In this document: in pieces, positions 39,780 through 52,800 of the stretch | Layout of the letters: the number at the start of each line of letters is the position of its first letter | Position numbering within the stretch: position 1 is the first letter of the stretch | Assembly: GCA_030248215.1 (NCBI GenBank) | Contig: JASANG010002037.1 | Span: 186,001-250,000 of the forward strand | DNA: 64,000 nt | From: Enoplolaimus lenunculus | Taxonomy: Eukaryota > Nematoda > Enoplea > Enoplida > Thoracostomopsidae | Reading direction: 5' to 3' | Translations under genes and position numbers: made by a program | Notes under the pieces: model-generated | What the model was told of the DNA's origin: nothing | Databases searched by the model: none | The model's input: only the letters and a program-made list of their open reading frames with translations

Positions 39780-39953
39780 GGCCCATGTAAAGATCAGGGG
39801 CGGAACGTTTTTCTGTGGGACTACAAAAGACTAAACTTAAGGTTTCGATTAATTTTTTTTGCCTGGCTTAGACTTTGGAATATCCTTACGCTTTAGGCTT
39901 TGGCTTAGGAAAATGCTTATAGTAATGTTCCGCCCCGGTTCTTTATATTGGCC
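39780..39953. mobile_element. hAT-like TTAGGC MITE downstream of gene B
   Basis: Ends GGCCCATGTAAAGATCAGGG and reversed GGCCAATATAAAGAACCGGG. The flanks CAACAAAT (39772-39779) and CACCAAAT (39954-39961) match at 7 of 8 positions. Confidence 0.8.
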
Positions 39954-40244
39954 CACCAAATTATCGTTCTAGAAATATTCCTACGAAACCAAGCACAGGA
40001 CGTATTGTTATAAGGACCCACACGTGTAATGGGTTTCCATTTGAAACGGAAGTTGTTCTGTTTGTTCATCTTTTCATATCTGGATGCATCAGACAAATAT
40101 TTATTTAAAATTAAATTTAGAATCAGTGGAATATGACAGAAATGGAAATAAAGGATAATTTTGAACATTGAGCGAATTATTATTTATGTTTGTTCGCTCA
40201 TACGGCGCATGTCAAGTATTAGAGTCTGCCCACTGACAACCACG

Positions 40245-40412
40245 GAGTGTGCCCGTAGTCAAGGGGGGCCAGGGAGGGTTCAGCCCCTCTGGAAAAATTT
40301 GGACCCCCTGGCAAATACTCAACCATGTTTCTAATCAATCCCTTGAACGACCATCCTGAAAATTTTTGAGCCACACTAGCAAAGAGGTGAACTGGCTACG
40401 GGACTGCCACGG
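40245..40412. mobile_element. Possible MITE with CCCGTAG ends
   Basis: Begins GCCCGTAGTCAAGGGGGGCC and ends GAACTGGCTACGGG; related to 20325-20475. No clear target duplication. Confidence 0.45.
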
Positions 40413-40586
40413 AGACTGGGAGACTATTGGTAAGCTTAAACTTAATAATAAGGTGTAAGGTTGTAACAAGTATTAGGTTTATGTTTAGGCTTTCAAACTT
40501 ATGCTTACATTAAACGAACATTTTGAGCTTTTAATGAAATATTGCACCTCGAATGATGTTTTTTCAAATATTTTAACATCTAACAT

Positions 40587-40898
40587 TTACAACTTCAAAT
40601 CATTTTCACTGGCATCATCCAATGAAAACTGAGTATTGTTTGAACCAATCGGATTCGAGTTCATTCCACCAATAGTGTGCCTTATTTCGTTATCACCGTT
40701 TCTATTGGTGGTCGCTGTAGCGTTATTTAGATTAAGAAATACTTGTTCTAGTGTAGTCTGTGAAACACTATAGTCTAAGATGCCGAGTTCTCGTCGCTCA
40801 TTGGACATTGAGTCAATTATGCCAAACAATTCGGACCAATAACATTCGGTTACGGGTAGATGGTATTGGAGTACAGGGGGTTGGACGTGGTGTATATG
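40587..40898 (-). CDS. Gene B exon B22: C-terminal segment and stop
   Basis: Encodes [18 protein letters not shown], then [10 protein letters not shown], the ABCA C-terminal hallmark, and an Asn/Ser-rich tail ending at TAA 40587-40589. The tail continues in the same exon, unlike gene A. Acceptor TACTGTGTTTCAG. Confidence 0.85.
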   Translation of the reverse strand, partial: HIHHVQPPVLQYHLPVTECYWSELFGIIDSMSNERRELGILDYSVSQTTLEQVFLNLNNATATTNRNGDNEIRHTIGGMNSNPIGSNNTQFSLDDASENDLKL

Positions 40899-43800
40899 CT
40901 GAAACACAGTACACTCCATGATTTGCCGATATTATAAATTTGCATGTTTTATAAAAACCTCTGCCTTCGCAAACAAACAGTGAATGTCCTATATTATGAA
41001 AACGCCAGTATGTCTCAGATAAACTACCAGTTATTCTGCGGAACAGCGGCTGACGAATCTTTACGTTTAGGCTTCGCCTTAGATTAAGTTTAAGACCTAT
41101 CATTACGCAGTCTGTCAGGCTTATTTTAGGAATACGGGTTAGAAAAACGTTTTGTCTTAAGAATAGGCTTAGGCTTGTGTTATGCCCCTAAAAGCAACAT
41201 TTACGCAAACGTTTGTTAAAAATGAAAAGCGATACGATGTTCTTAACCAATCATATCTCGATTGAGAAGCGATTTGATTAAGCAATTAAAAAATGTTTAA
41301 ACTTTTTGAAAAAAACTAAAAAAGTTAAAATTATAAAATTAATGAAAAATTAAGATATTAAAAAGCGATTTGACAAAAGCTTACCAATTGAACGCTGTGG
41401 TTGAAGCGTTGTGTAATTGCGCTGTCAACGAGTTGTATTTTAGTTTCATCACAAACTTTAATCAATATCGTATACGCGTTACCGTATTTCGATTTTAAAT
41501 ATTGTGCAGTCCCAATGCAACGCAAGCGACCTTTTGCCATAATTGCCATACGCGTACACAACGCTTCACATTCTTCCATGCTGAAATTTTAATTAATTTA
41601 AAAATTATTTGTGTTTGAATATCTGGCAAACCACCGAAAAAATGTTGATTTCAAAATTAATTGTTGCAAAATTTTGATAATTTGCTAGCATTAATAGTCT
41701 ACGTTAGCGAATTTGATTGTCACAAATTGCTCTGTGCTAAACGTTGTGATAGAATCAGCATTCCACCTAACAACGCCGTTTCATTCGCTTCACGAAAATC
41801 GCAATAAACAATAAATAATGGTATTTAAGCAATTTTAGGTAAATTTTGAATATTTTTATGCTATTAATCAGTGCTGGTGCAATTTTTACCTATTCAGCGC
41901 AGTTTTAAATAGAATTTAGCAAGCGGCTGACTGAAAAATTTTGATGTTCAATAACATTATTTTAGATGCTCAGTTTGCCGGAAAACTTTTCAGCTTACTT
42001 TTAAGCTAAAAGTGTCAAAATCGAGAAGAACTCATGTTCCGGTTTTGCCCATGTTTTTACCCTACGTGGGTCGGCCTGATTGATGGGGCGGCGAATTCCG
42101 CCAGTTCCGCCACACCCTCATGAAACCCGACACTCCAGTTATATCTCAGGGGTAGACACATCGATGGCAAAACTACTTACCTGTGAGACGAAAGCAAAAT
42201 AGCGATTCCACGCTCACGGATCTGCGTCAGAATCTTCCAGACAAACCGGCGCGTGCTAGGATCCACCCCGCTTGTGGGTTCATCCAATAGCAGCAAAGGG
42301 GGCTCGCCAACTAACGCCGCCCCAAGACTCAGTTTTCGTTTCATTCCCCCACTGAAATACCCAAATATTGTTCTTATTTAAATATCACGCCTCTTTAAAA
42401 CTTTTCCACATTTAGGGTAAACGCTTTGACTAAGACTCAATCTTAGATTTGGTAATAGCTTAGGCAATCATTTAAGGCTAAGGCTTAAGTAAGCATTTGG
42501 CAAAATCAAAGGTTAGGTGCAAGCCTCAGCCTAAGCCTATGGAAGGATGTGTAGAAGAGCCAATATCTCAATGAAGATCAAACATTACTTTTGATACAGC
42601 TATTTTGGGTCATTTTATAACAATAACGGGAACAGGATAGCAAGGAGTATATTCAAAAGCGTTACTCTTTCTTACATAGAGTATACTATGAGCAACATTA
42701 CAGAAACTGTTTACGCAAAATATTACATAATGCACAATATTTAGTAATTATGTATATGAATGTACAAAATCTCCACAAAACTTCCGGATCCGCTCTGGTT
42801 CGAGAGCCAAGCCATTATAGTTCAGAATGCTACAGGTAAATGCCTCCCATCTAAGAGTCTTATATTGGAATGTTTGGCTTTAAATTCATACTTAACATTA
42901 AACAGAAAATATTCATGCAAGAAAAGGTTAATAAAAGCCAAATGTTCAGCAAAACTCAAATTCACAAAAAACTATCAATATGAAATAAATGCAAACACAT
43001 ATCAAAAAACATACCTGTAGCCTTTAATAAACCGATTGCCAAATTCTGTTAATCCCAAAGCCGCTAACACATTACGTACCACCGCATTGATTTCTCGCTC
43101 TGGAATGCCCCTGAGCCTTGCAAACATTGTCAACGTTTCCCTGCCTGTTAATTGGTCAAAAAGTGCATCAAATTGTGGACAATACCCAATCTGACGGCCA
43201 GCCTGAAACACAACAATTAACGTAGATTTAACGTTGTTCTAAAGTCAACAAAGATTTAATGGTGTCTATCACCGAGTTTCACAGGCAGACTCAAAGAGAG
43301 CGGGCAGGCAAACCATACACCCGACAGCGATCAAAATCAATAATTTGTATATATTTTTGCGTTTGACTGCTTTATCGCGCCGACAAGTCGAAAATTCCTA
43401 CCGGAGCCACTGCTGTGGAGTAACTGAATCATGCAGCCAAATAAGTGTTTTATGACTGCTGGGTAAGAAATGTTCACTCTCTGCTCCCGACCATTTAATA
43501 TTTCTGTGCCGCTTGATGTTACTCGAAATCACTTTATATCTGCTGTTACGGCCACGAAAAGCTAACGTGGAGTTTGCCATTGACATTGTTAACGTAAAGC
43601 GTTAACCTGAAATTGGGCATGAAACTAAGCTTAACATCCCTGTGTCTCACTGATGTACGGCAATGACAGAATTCGGGTTAAAACAGCCACATTCGCCAGG
43701 AGGCAGCCCAAAAATAGGATTGCCTCTCAACAGGGATCAAACCAGAAATTTGTGTTCAGCTGGGATTTGATTAGAAAAAATAGTCAAATGCATTGAATGC

Positions 43801-46800
43801 AGCGATGTTTCGAACAGAATCGTTGCCGTACTTGTTTCCAATTTCGTTGCAGTGAATGGCCGACGATAATCGCATCGCCATTGGTCGCCGCGACTGCGCC
43901 TGTCAACATTTGAAATGTGCTGGTTTTACCTGAAACATGGCGACTCTTCCGTAACGACCGTCTTTAGTGTCTGTCAAGGTGGCAACAAAAGTTCAGGTTC
44001 AGGTTTGGATTCGGTTGTGTAAAAGCCGAATCCAAAAGCCGAAACCAACAAAGTTCGATAATATATTTTTCATTTTTAAATAATAAAAATTTTAAATAAC
44101 TTGTTATATGAATGAGTTTTTATTTCTTTCAGATCAATAATCTCAGAACTGAGGTCGGGTGCCGAAATAATTGCGCTTACAGAAAACCAGATTTACTATA
44201 ATAATAATAATAATAAACGTCATTAGTTTTGCAGGTCGGAAGTCAATGTTCAAATTTTATTTAGTTGTTATATATCGTAAATTAGCAAAACGCAACACTC
44301 AAATTCGGATTCGACAAATTATGAATGAATTTGGATTCGACCAAATTGTCGTTCGATGCCACCCTTATGTATGGCTCCAAATAATGGTATAAACGGCCTA
44401 TATAACGAGATAAGAAGTCATTGCAAATACGGCAGGGTGTAGTGGTAAAGAGGACGTCACAGGGTGTCAAAATATTGGAATTTACGGAGTCAGATGATAA
44501 ATTTACACCGGATGCAGATAACGATCGGATTAATATGTGCGTTAAAATTTCCGTCAGTTTCATAACTCATTTGACAAGTTCTTGATGTTTATAAGGCAAC
44601 CTTTGTATCAAACACAACTTTACTGTCTGCGTTAGCTTCGCTTTGCACAATTACATTGATAAGTCAGTCGGCATTGCGTAATGCGCAAAAGTTAGCGAAT
44701 ATGCACAATCTGCATACAAGGCTTCATTTCGCAGAACAATCACGTTTCAGTTCTAACAAAATATTGCAAACAGAATAATGCTGTAATGTCGCCCAAAATA
44801 CGTATGTGGTTCGATCCAGCTTTGATTATTGAGCGAAGCGAAACTCCAAGCGAAGCTCGGAGTTTCGCGAAGCGTTTTATGTTTTGTACTTGGGGGTCGA
44901 AAGGTGGATGTCCGTCCGTCCGTCTGTCCGTCCGAAAAGAATCTCAGGAACGGCTGAACCGATTTTGACAAACTTTTTTAGTTTAAAAACCAATTATTCT
45001 GGGGTGTTAACCTCGCATTAGGGTTTTAAAATTTTAAGCCGTTTATTAGCTACAGGCTAATTTGCAGAATTAATTTAGCCTAAATTAGGACTTTCCACAA
45101 TATTTTACTAATTATTACAGTTAGAAGAGTTAGAAGCAATCGAATTTTAGCATTAAAGGGTTTTTGGGTGCGAGGAATCTGCGTAGACTGTTTAAAAACC
45201 TCCAAAACCGATAATTGAGCAGTCAGCTAATAGACCGTTTGCATGTTAGCATAGTTTATAAGCCTAAATTAGGACTTTTTACAATATTTCACTAATTATT
45301 AAGGTTAAAAGCAATATAATTACAGCACTAAAGAGTTTTTTGGTGCGAGGAATTTGAATAAATAGTTTACAAACATCCAAAACCGATAATTGAAGAGTTA
45401 GCTAATAGCTAATTTGCATATTAGCTTAATTGACAAGACAAAACTAGGACTTTTTTAATTATTTCAATAATTATTAGGGTTTACTGAAGGTTTCTGGGTG
45501 CGAGGAATCTGAATAAATTGTTTACAAACCTCCAAAACCGATAATTGAATAGTTAGCTAGTAACTAATTTGCATATTGGCTTAATTGACAAAACAAAATT
45601 AGGACTTTTTAAATTATTCCAAAAATTATTAGTGGCTGAAGGGTTTTTGGGTGCGAGGAATTTGAATAAATAGTTTACAAACATCCAAAACCGTTAATTG
45701 AATAGTTAGCTAATAGCTAATTTGCATATTAGCTTAATTGCTTATATGCGTTCAAGCTTCGCTCAATAAATGTAGTCCCACTACGACTGGTATAGATATC
45801 GAAATTACTTTAAACGTTTACAAACGTTGTAATATAAACATTCCGCTTGTCGCTGACATCCGATATGCCTGGCAAATTTACACTAGATTTCGATACCGGA
45901 TTCAAATGTTGATTTTTCGCCGGATGTTAAACCGGAACCGTATATCCTGCCGCTTTGTTATTGGTGGCTTGCTTGGCTTGAGCGCAAAAGATCCAATGTT
46001 CGATTACCCATTACTGAAACAATCATAGTGGATACCGTTGTAAACTCACCAGCTCCGTTCACTCCGAGCAGACCAAAACAGTCGGAACGTTGAACAACGA
46101 AGCTAAGCTGATCAACTGCTTTCATCCCACCGGAATAAACTTTGGTTAGTTTGTTGACAAGCATCGCGTACTTTTCACTCAAATGCGTTGAATTTACTCC
46201 AAGAGCAAGTGTTTCAACAAGTTGAGACTCTGCCGCTACCTCCGACTCTAAAATATCAAAAAATGCCAGGAAAATCAATATATTTTCACGTAATGTCTCA
46301 AAAAGCAAGAAAAATGCACTTTTACAGGCTTGAGAATAATCTGCTCAATTCTGTAGAGTTCAAAATAGTTTTTTTGCTCTCTGTGGTTGCTCACAGAATG
46401 ATTAGACGTAAGCGAGCAAGGGATAAAGAATATATTCTGCCCTTATACAAAGGATGCGGATTTTGGAGCAATGTTTTTGATTTGGCAAGCTGTTGATAGG
46501 AGGTTTGAATTTTTGTTTGACTTAAGAAACGTCTTGTGATTAAAAAATGTTCTTCAAAGAAACAAACAGAATTGAAGATTTGACAAAATAAATTTATAAT
46601 TTTCATTCACAATTTTTTAAAAACTTACCGTAATCAGTACGAAGCCGGAACTGAGCGCCGGAAGTAATTAAATATTGATATTTTGACCGGATGCGCCACT
46701 GTTTAAACGCATACATCAATCTACGAACTGCTCCAAGCTCAATGGCAAACAACGCACACAAGAATGCAATTCCTTGAACTGCGAGGAAAAAGAACTCGCG

Positions 46801-49800
46801 ACCGATTCCTGGATTTTCCCATTGCAAATACTTGGTTGTGATGCCTTCTGAAAATAAAATTATTGAAACAAATAAATTATTTAAAAATAAATCCGTAAAA
46901 AGCAAAAAGATTAAATGGACAAATCAACCAACTAATAAATAAATAAATAAATAAATAAACTATCAATAATAAATAAGTAAAAAATGAATCAATGAAATAA
47001 AATGGGGCATAAATTATTAATGAGAATAATTGACAAATAAAAAGTCTAATTTTTACACCGATAGAGATATTTTAGATTTATATCCAACCACAAAATAGAA
47101 TTCCCTTTATCATATAAATTTAAGTTTTGTTGTTTGTATTGAAAATTGGGAATTTAATAGCGCGTTCAAGCACTAACAAACAATTATTGACCCGCTATTG
47201 TAATAGGAACAAAACGAGATTGCGGCTGTTCTTTAATTAATGACATTTATTACAAACTTTTGAAACACAGGTTCAACCCTACATCTACCACTCACGAGAT
47301 TAAAAATGAATTTACGGATGGCAAACGATCCATCCACCCGTCCCATTCCGGCTCCCGGCCACATAATCGAAGGCTTCGAAAATAATCACACTTTACTTCA
47401 AAGGTTGGTTATTTTTTACCTTTTTGACAACACCATCCAACTGATTGGACGCCTTTTGTGAGAAACATTTCACATCGAGGTGAACCGTAGTACAGACCAA
47501 GACTGAGACATTTGTTTGTAAGATACCGTTCCATATAGTAGATATTGATACCTGAAATATATACCATTGAAAATATACGACAAATCACATTATCTAATTT
47601 TGAAATTTAACCCCGCAAGCATAGATATTATAAGTATAAAAACGGCAAAACAATTTTTGAGAAGCAAGAAAATGTTTCGTGATAATACACACATCGTTCC
47701 ATTTCAGTAGATATTGATGACGGCGTCCGTATTCTCAAATGAGTACAGCACCTCAGCAACTTTTAGTGATATGCATTCAAACAGACGAACTGCTGCTATT
47801 GCAGATTTCAAAATTGGCACAAGTAGTGCGAATTTAATGCGAAAATTGCTAATTACTAACCACACCGCTCAACGGTATGAAAGTTACAAGACCTATCACT
47901 AACTGGTGATGAGTTCTATAATCTTTGACGACACGGGAACTCAGCTACATATTTGCAATGTTGCAAAATTCAACAAGGAAACTGTGTGACAGAATACTCT
48001 GGCTTTAAAGCTACATGACCTGTCGCCAACTGGTAATATAGGGGCAATAGACATTTGAAAATATGAGCATAGAGTACAACAATTTTGCCGTCAATAATAC
48101 TTACCCTGTCCAAGTGAAAAATTAGGAAAAACAGCCATAAACACCCATTCAAGGGTTTCCGCAAGATCCAATTGGCCCAAAAATAGCAACACGGAAGTAA
48201 CGATTGTGGGAACAATTCCTGAAACACAAACGCATATGTATTTCATGTCGGGGGATGGAAGAATGGCCGGAAAGGAAAGCTGTTTTATAACAAAATGATT
48301 AGCCCCTTCTCACATTGAGTTGCCTATAGCCAACTTAGTGCAGTGCATATACGTTAAATTATATATAGCACCGTGTTTAACAAATGCAACAAGTATACAT
48401 AGTACTAAATCACCACAAGGCGTGAGAGCCCCCTCGGGCTCGAGCGTCAAGCTCCTATAGCTGAGCGGTGATGGTATACGTCTCCCACTCCAGTCACCGG
48501 AGTTCGAATCCTAGCATAAAAGTAGGTCTCAGGGGAAATAGAAAATATTCATGTGAGAAAGTGTTAACATCATTTGAAGGATTTATATGCTGGGCAATTA
48601 AATTACTAAATTCAATTAGCAATCGACTTAAAACAGAAAAGTTCGATGAAGGATAAAATTTTAAAATGTCTATAAAAGATTTGAAATTTTGTTTTTGGCC
48701 CATACGTGGCGGTCTGAGGAGATTATCCGGAATTATAAAAAGACACTGGTGCACTGATAAATTTTAGGACTTTGAGCTGATATTGTGCACTTCGCTGTAC
48801 ATTTACATTTAGGATTAGACTTAGGTTTAGGCTAACGTTTATGCCTATCCGTAGTAGGTGAAAACTTATAGTTATACCATGGTTGAACTTTTAACTCTTG
48901 GGTAAACTCAATATTCCACGTCTAGTACCTGTAATCATATTGAAAATGACAAGCTTGACAAACGCTCCTGTTGATTCGGTAAATGCAAACGTCATACAAT
49001 ACGTCATCGGAAGGATGGCAAACCCGTAAAACAGGAGTAAAAATGTCACTTGAACTCCGGCTCCGTTTGTGGTCAACTCAACAACGTTAAATGCACGGAA
49101 TAAAATCATAATTGCAGCAACTGGGACACAATAGCTGAAAATTGGGGTAAAAAATTTAATAATAGAATGAATATTCGGTTCTTGTACACTTTCCACATCA
49201 TTTATGTTTAGGCTTAAGGTTACGAAACGGCTTCCTTTCTAAACTTTTTAATGTCTTCCAGCGCCGTCCGTCGCCGTACATTAGCGTTCGTTACTTCTCG
49301 TCACCGTACGTTTTCATACCGCGTACGATACGGAAAGTGACACGGACAACAACCGGCGGTAAAGTATTGCGACGGAAAACGACGGTCGGCGTATATCTGC
49401 TGTTCGGAAGCTTTACATTGAAGTTGGTAAATTCAAGTGTGAAAATTACCTAAGCTTTCAATACAGTAGCTGGGATTCTGAAACCCTACTGAAGTACAAC
49501 TTCACACTTAAATATTTGTTATGCAATTACTTAATCAATTTGTCGTTTCTAAAAGCGTACTTATTAAGTTATGCAAAAACTTGTGTCGCTCACAAAATTT
49601 AATGAATTACAGATACGACAATTATCCAAACAAGACAATTACACAAACGCGATAATTGCCCAAGCGACAATTGTTTAAATACGACAATTGTTAAACGACA
49701 TCTGCCTAAATGTGACAATTGCCCAACCGACAATTATCTAAACACGGCAATTACGCGATAATTGGCCAAACGTCAAGTATCCAAACAGACTATTACCCAA

Positions 49801-52800
49801 ACTTGATAATTGCAGAAAGGACAATTAAACACGATAATTATCCAACCGCGATAATTACCCAAACAACAGCTATCCAAATACGACAATACCCAAACCCGAT
49901 AATTGCCCAAACGACAATTATCCAAACACGACAATTACTCAAACACGATAATTGTTCACACGACAATTGCCCAAATACGATAATACCCAAACGCGACAAT
50001 TTCACAAATAACAATTATACAAACACCACAATTATCCAAACGCGATAATTGCCCAAACGACAATTGTTCAAATACGACAATTGTTAAACGACAGCTATTC
50101 AAATACGACAATACCCAAACTCGATAACTGCCCAAACTACAGCTATTGAAATACGACAATACCCAAACTCTATAATTGTCCAAACACGACAATTACTCAA
50201 ACGCGATAATTGTTCAAACGACAATTGCCCAAATACGACAATACCCAAACGCGATAATTGCCCAAGCGACAATTGTTCGAACACGACAATTACCCAAACT
50301 GATAATTGCCCAAACGACAATTGTTTAAATACGACAATATCCAAACGCGATAAATGCCCAAACGACAATTATCCAAACACGACATTTACTCAATCGCAAT
50401 AATTGCTCAAACGACAATTGCCCAAACACGACAATACCCAAACGCGATAATTGCCCAAACAACAATTATCCAAACACGACAATTATCCGAACACGACAAT
50501 TGCACAAATAACAATTATACAAACACCACAATTATCCAAACGCGATAATTGCCCAAACGACAATTGTTCAAATACGACAATTGTTAAACGACATCTGCCT
50601 AAATGTGACAATTGCCCAACCGACAATTATCTAAACACGGCAATTACGCGATAATTGCCCAAACGTCAAGTATCCAAAGTATCCAAACAGACTATTTACC
50701 AAACTTGATAATTGCAGAAAGGACAATTAAACACGACAATTATCCAAACGCGATAATTGCCCAAACGACAATTATCCAAACACGGCAGTTACTCAAACGC
50801 AATAATTTACCAAACGACAATTGCCCAAACACGACAATTACCCAAACGCGATAATTGCCCAAACGACAATTATCCAAACGCGACAATTGCACAAATAAAA
50901 ATTATACAAACACCACAATTATTCAAACGCGATAACTGCTCAAATGACAATTGCCCAAATACGACAATACCCATACGCCATAATTGCCCAAACGACAATT
51001 GTTCAAATACGACAATTGTTAAACGATTACTGCCTAAATGTGACAATTGCCCAACAGACAATTATCTAAACACGGTAATTACGCGATAATTGCCCAAACG
51101 TCAAGTATCCAAACAGACTATTACCCAAACTTGATAATTGCAGAAAAGACAATTAAACACGACAATTATCCAAACGCGATAATTACCCAAACGACAGCTA
51201 TCCAAATACGACAATACCCAAACCCGATAATTGCCCAAACGACAATTATCCAAACACGACAATTACTCAAACACGATAATTGTTCAAACGACAATTGTTC
51301 AAATACGACAATTGTTAAACAATATCTGCCTAAATGTGACAATTGCCCAACTGACAATTATCTAAACACGGCAATTACGCGATAATTGCCCAAACCAACC
51401 AAAGTATCCAAACAGACTATTTACCAAACTTGATAATTGCAGAAAGGACAATTAAACACAACAATTATCCAAACGCGATAATTGCCCAAACGACAATTAT
51501 CCAAACACGGCAGTTACTCAAACGCAATAATTTACCAAACGACAATTGCCCAAACACGACAATTACCCAAACGCGATAATTGCCCAAACGACAATTATCC
51601 AAACGCGACAATTGCACAAATAAAAATTATACAAACACCACAATTATTCAAACGCGATACCTGCTCAAATGACAATTGCCCAAATACGACAATACCCATA
51701 CGCCATAATTGCCCAAACGACAATTGTTCAAATACGACAATTGTTAAACGATTACTGCCTAAATGTGACAATTGCCCAACTGACAATTATCTAAACACGG
51801 CAATTACGCGATAATTGCCCAAACGTCAAGTATCCAAACAGACTATTACCCAAACTTGATAATTGCAGGAAAGACAATTAAACACGACAATTATCCAAAC
51901 GCCATAATGGCCCAAACGACAGCTATCCAAATACGACAATACCCAAACGCGACAATTGCTAAAATGACAATTATCCAAACACCAAAATTACCCAAACGCG
52001 ATAATTGTCCAAATGACATTTGCTCAAATACGGCACTACCGAAACGCGATAGTTGCCCGAACCACAATTGCTCAAATACGACAGCACCCAAACGCGATAA
52101 ATGCCCAAACGACAATTATCCAAACACGACAATTACTCAAACGCAATAATTGCTCAAACGACAATTATCCAAACACGACAATTGTCCGAACGCGACAATT
52201 GCACAAATAACAATTATTCAAACACCACAATTACCCAAACGCGATAATTGCCCAAACGACAATTTTTGAAATACGACAATTGTTAAACGACATCTGCCTA
52301 AATGTGACAAATGACTAACCGACAATTATCTAAACACGGCAATAACGCGATAATTGCCCAAACGTTAAGTATTCAAACAGACTATTACCCAAACTTGATA
52401 ATTGCAGAAAGGACAATTAAACACGACAATTATCCAAACGCGATAATTGCCCAAACGACAGCTATACAAATACGACAATACCCAAACACGATAATTGCCC
52501 AAACGACAATTATCCAAACACGACAATTACTCAAACGCGATAATTGTTCAAACGACAATTGCCCAAATACGACAATACCCAAACGCGACAATTGCTCAAA
52601 TGACAATTATCCAAACACGACAATTACCCAAACACGATAATTGCTCAAACGACAATTGCCCAAATACGACAATACCCAAACGCGATAATTGCCCAAACGA
52701 CAATTATCCAAACACGACAATTGTCCGAACGCGACAATTGCACAAATAACAATTATTCAAACACCACAATTACCCAAACGCGATAATTGCCCAAACGACA

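Larger units (their letters stand above)
37794..40586. other. Intergenic region between SYT-like gene and gene B
   Basis: About 2.8 kb upstream of the SYT-like start and downstream of the gene B stop. It should hold the SYT-like promoter, but I could not pick out a core promoter. It contains two TTAGGC MITEs, a palindromic MITE fragment and a hairpin element listed separately. Confidence 0.5.

Noticed and set aside
48440-48516. Functional tRNA gene
   Set aside because: A- and B-boxes are good but acceptor and anticodon stems do not pair well.
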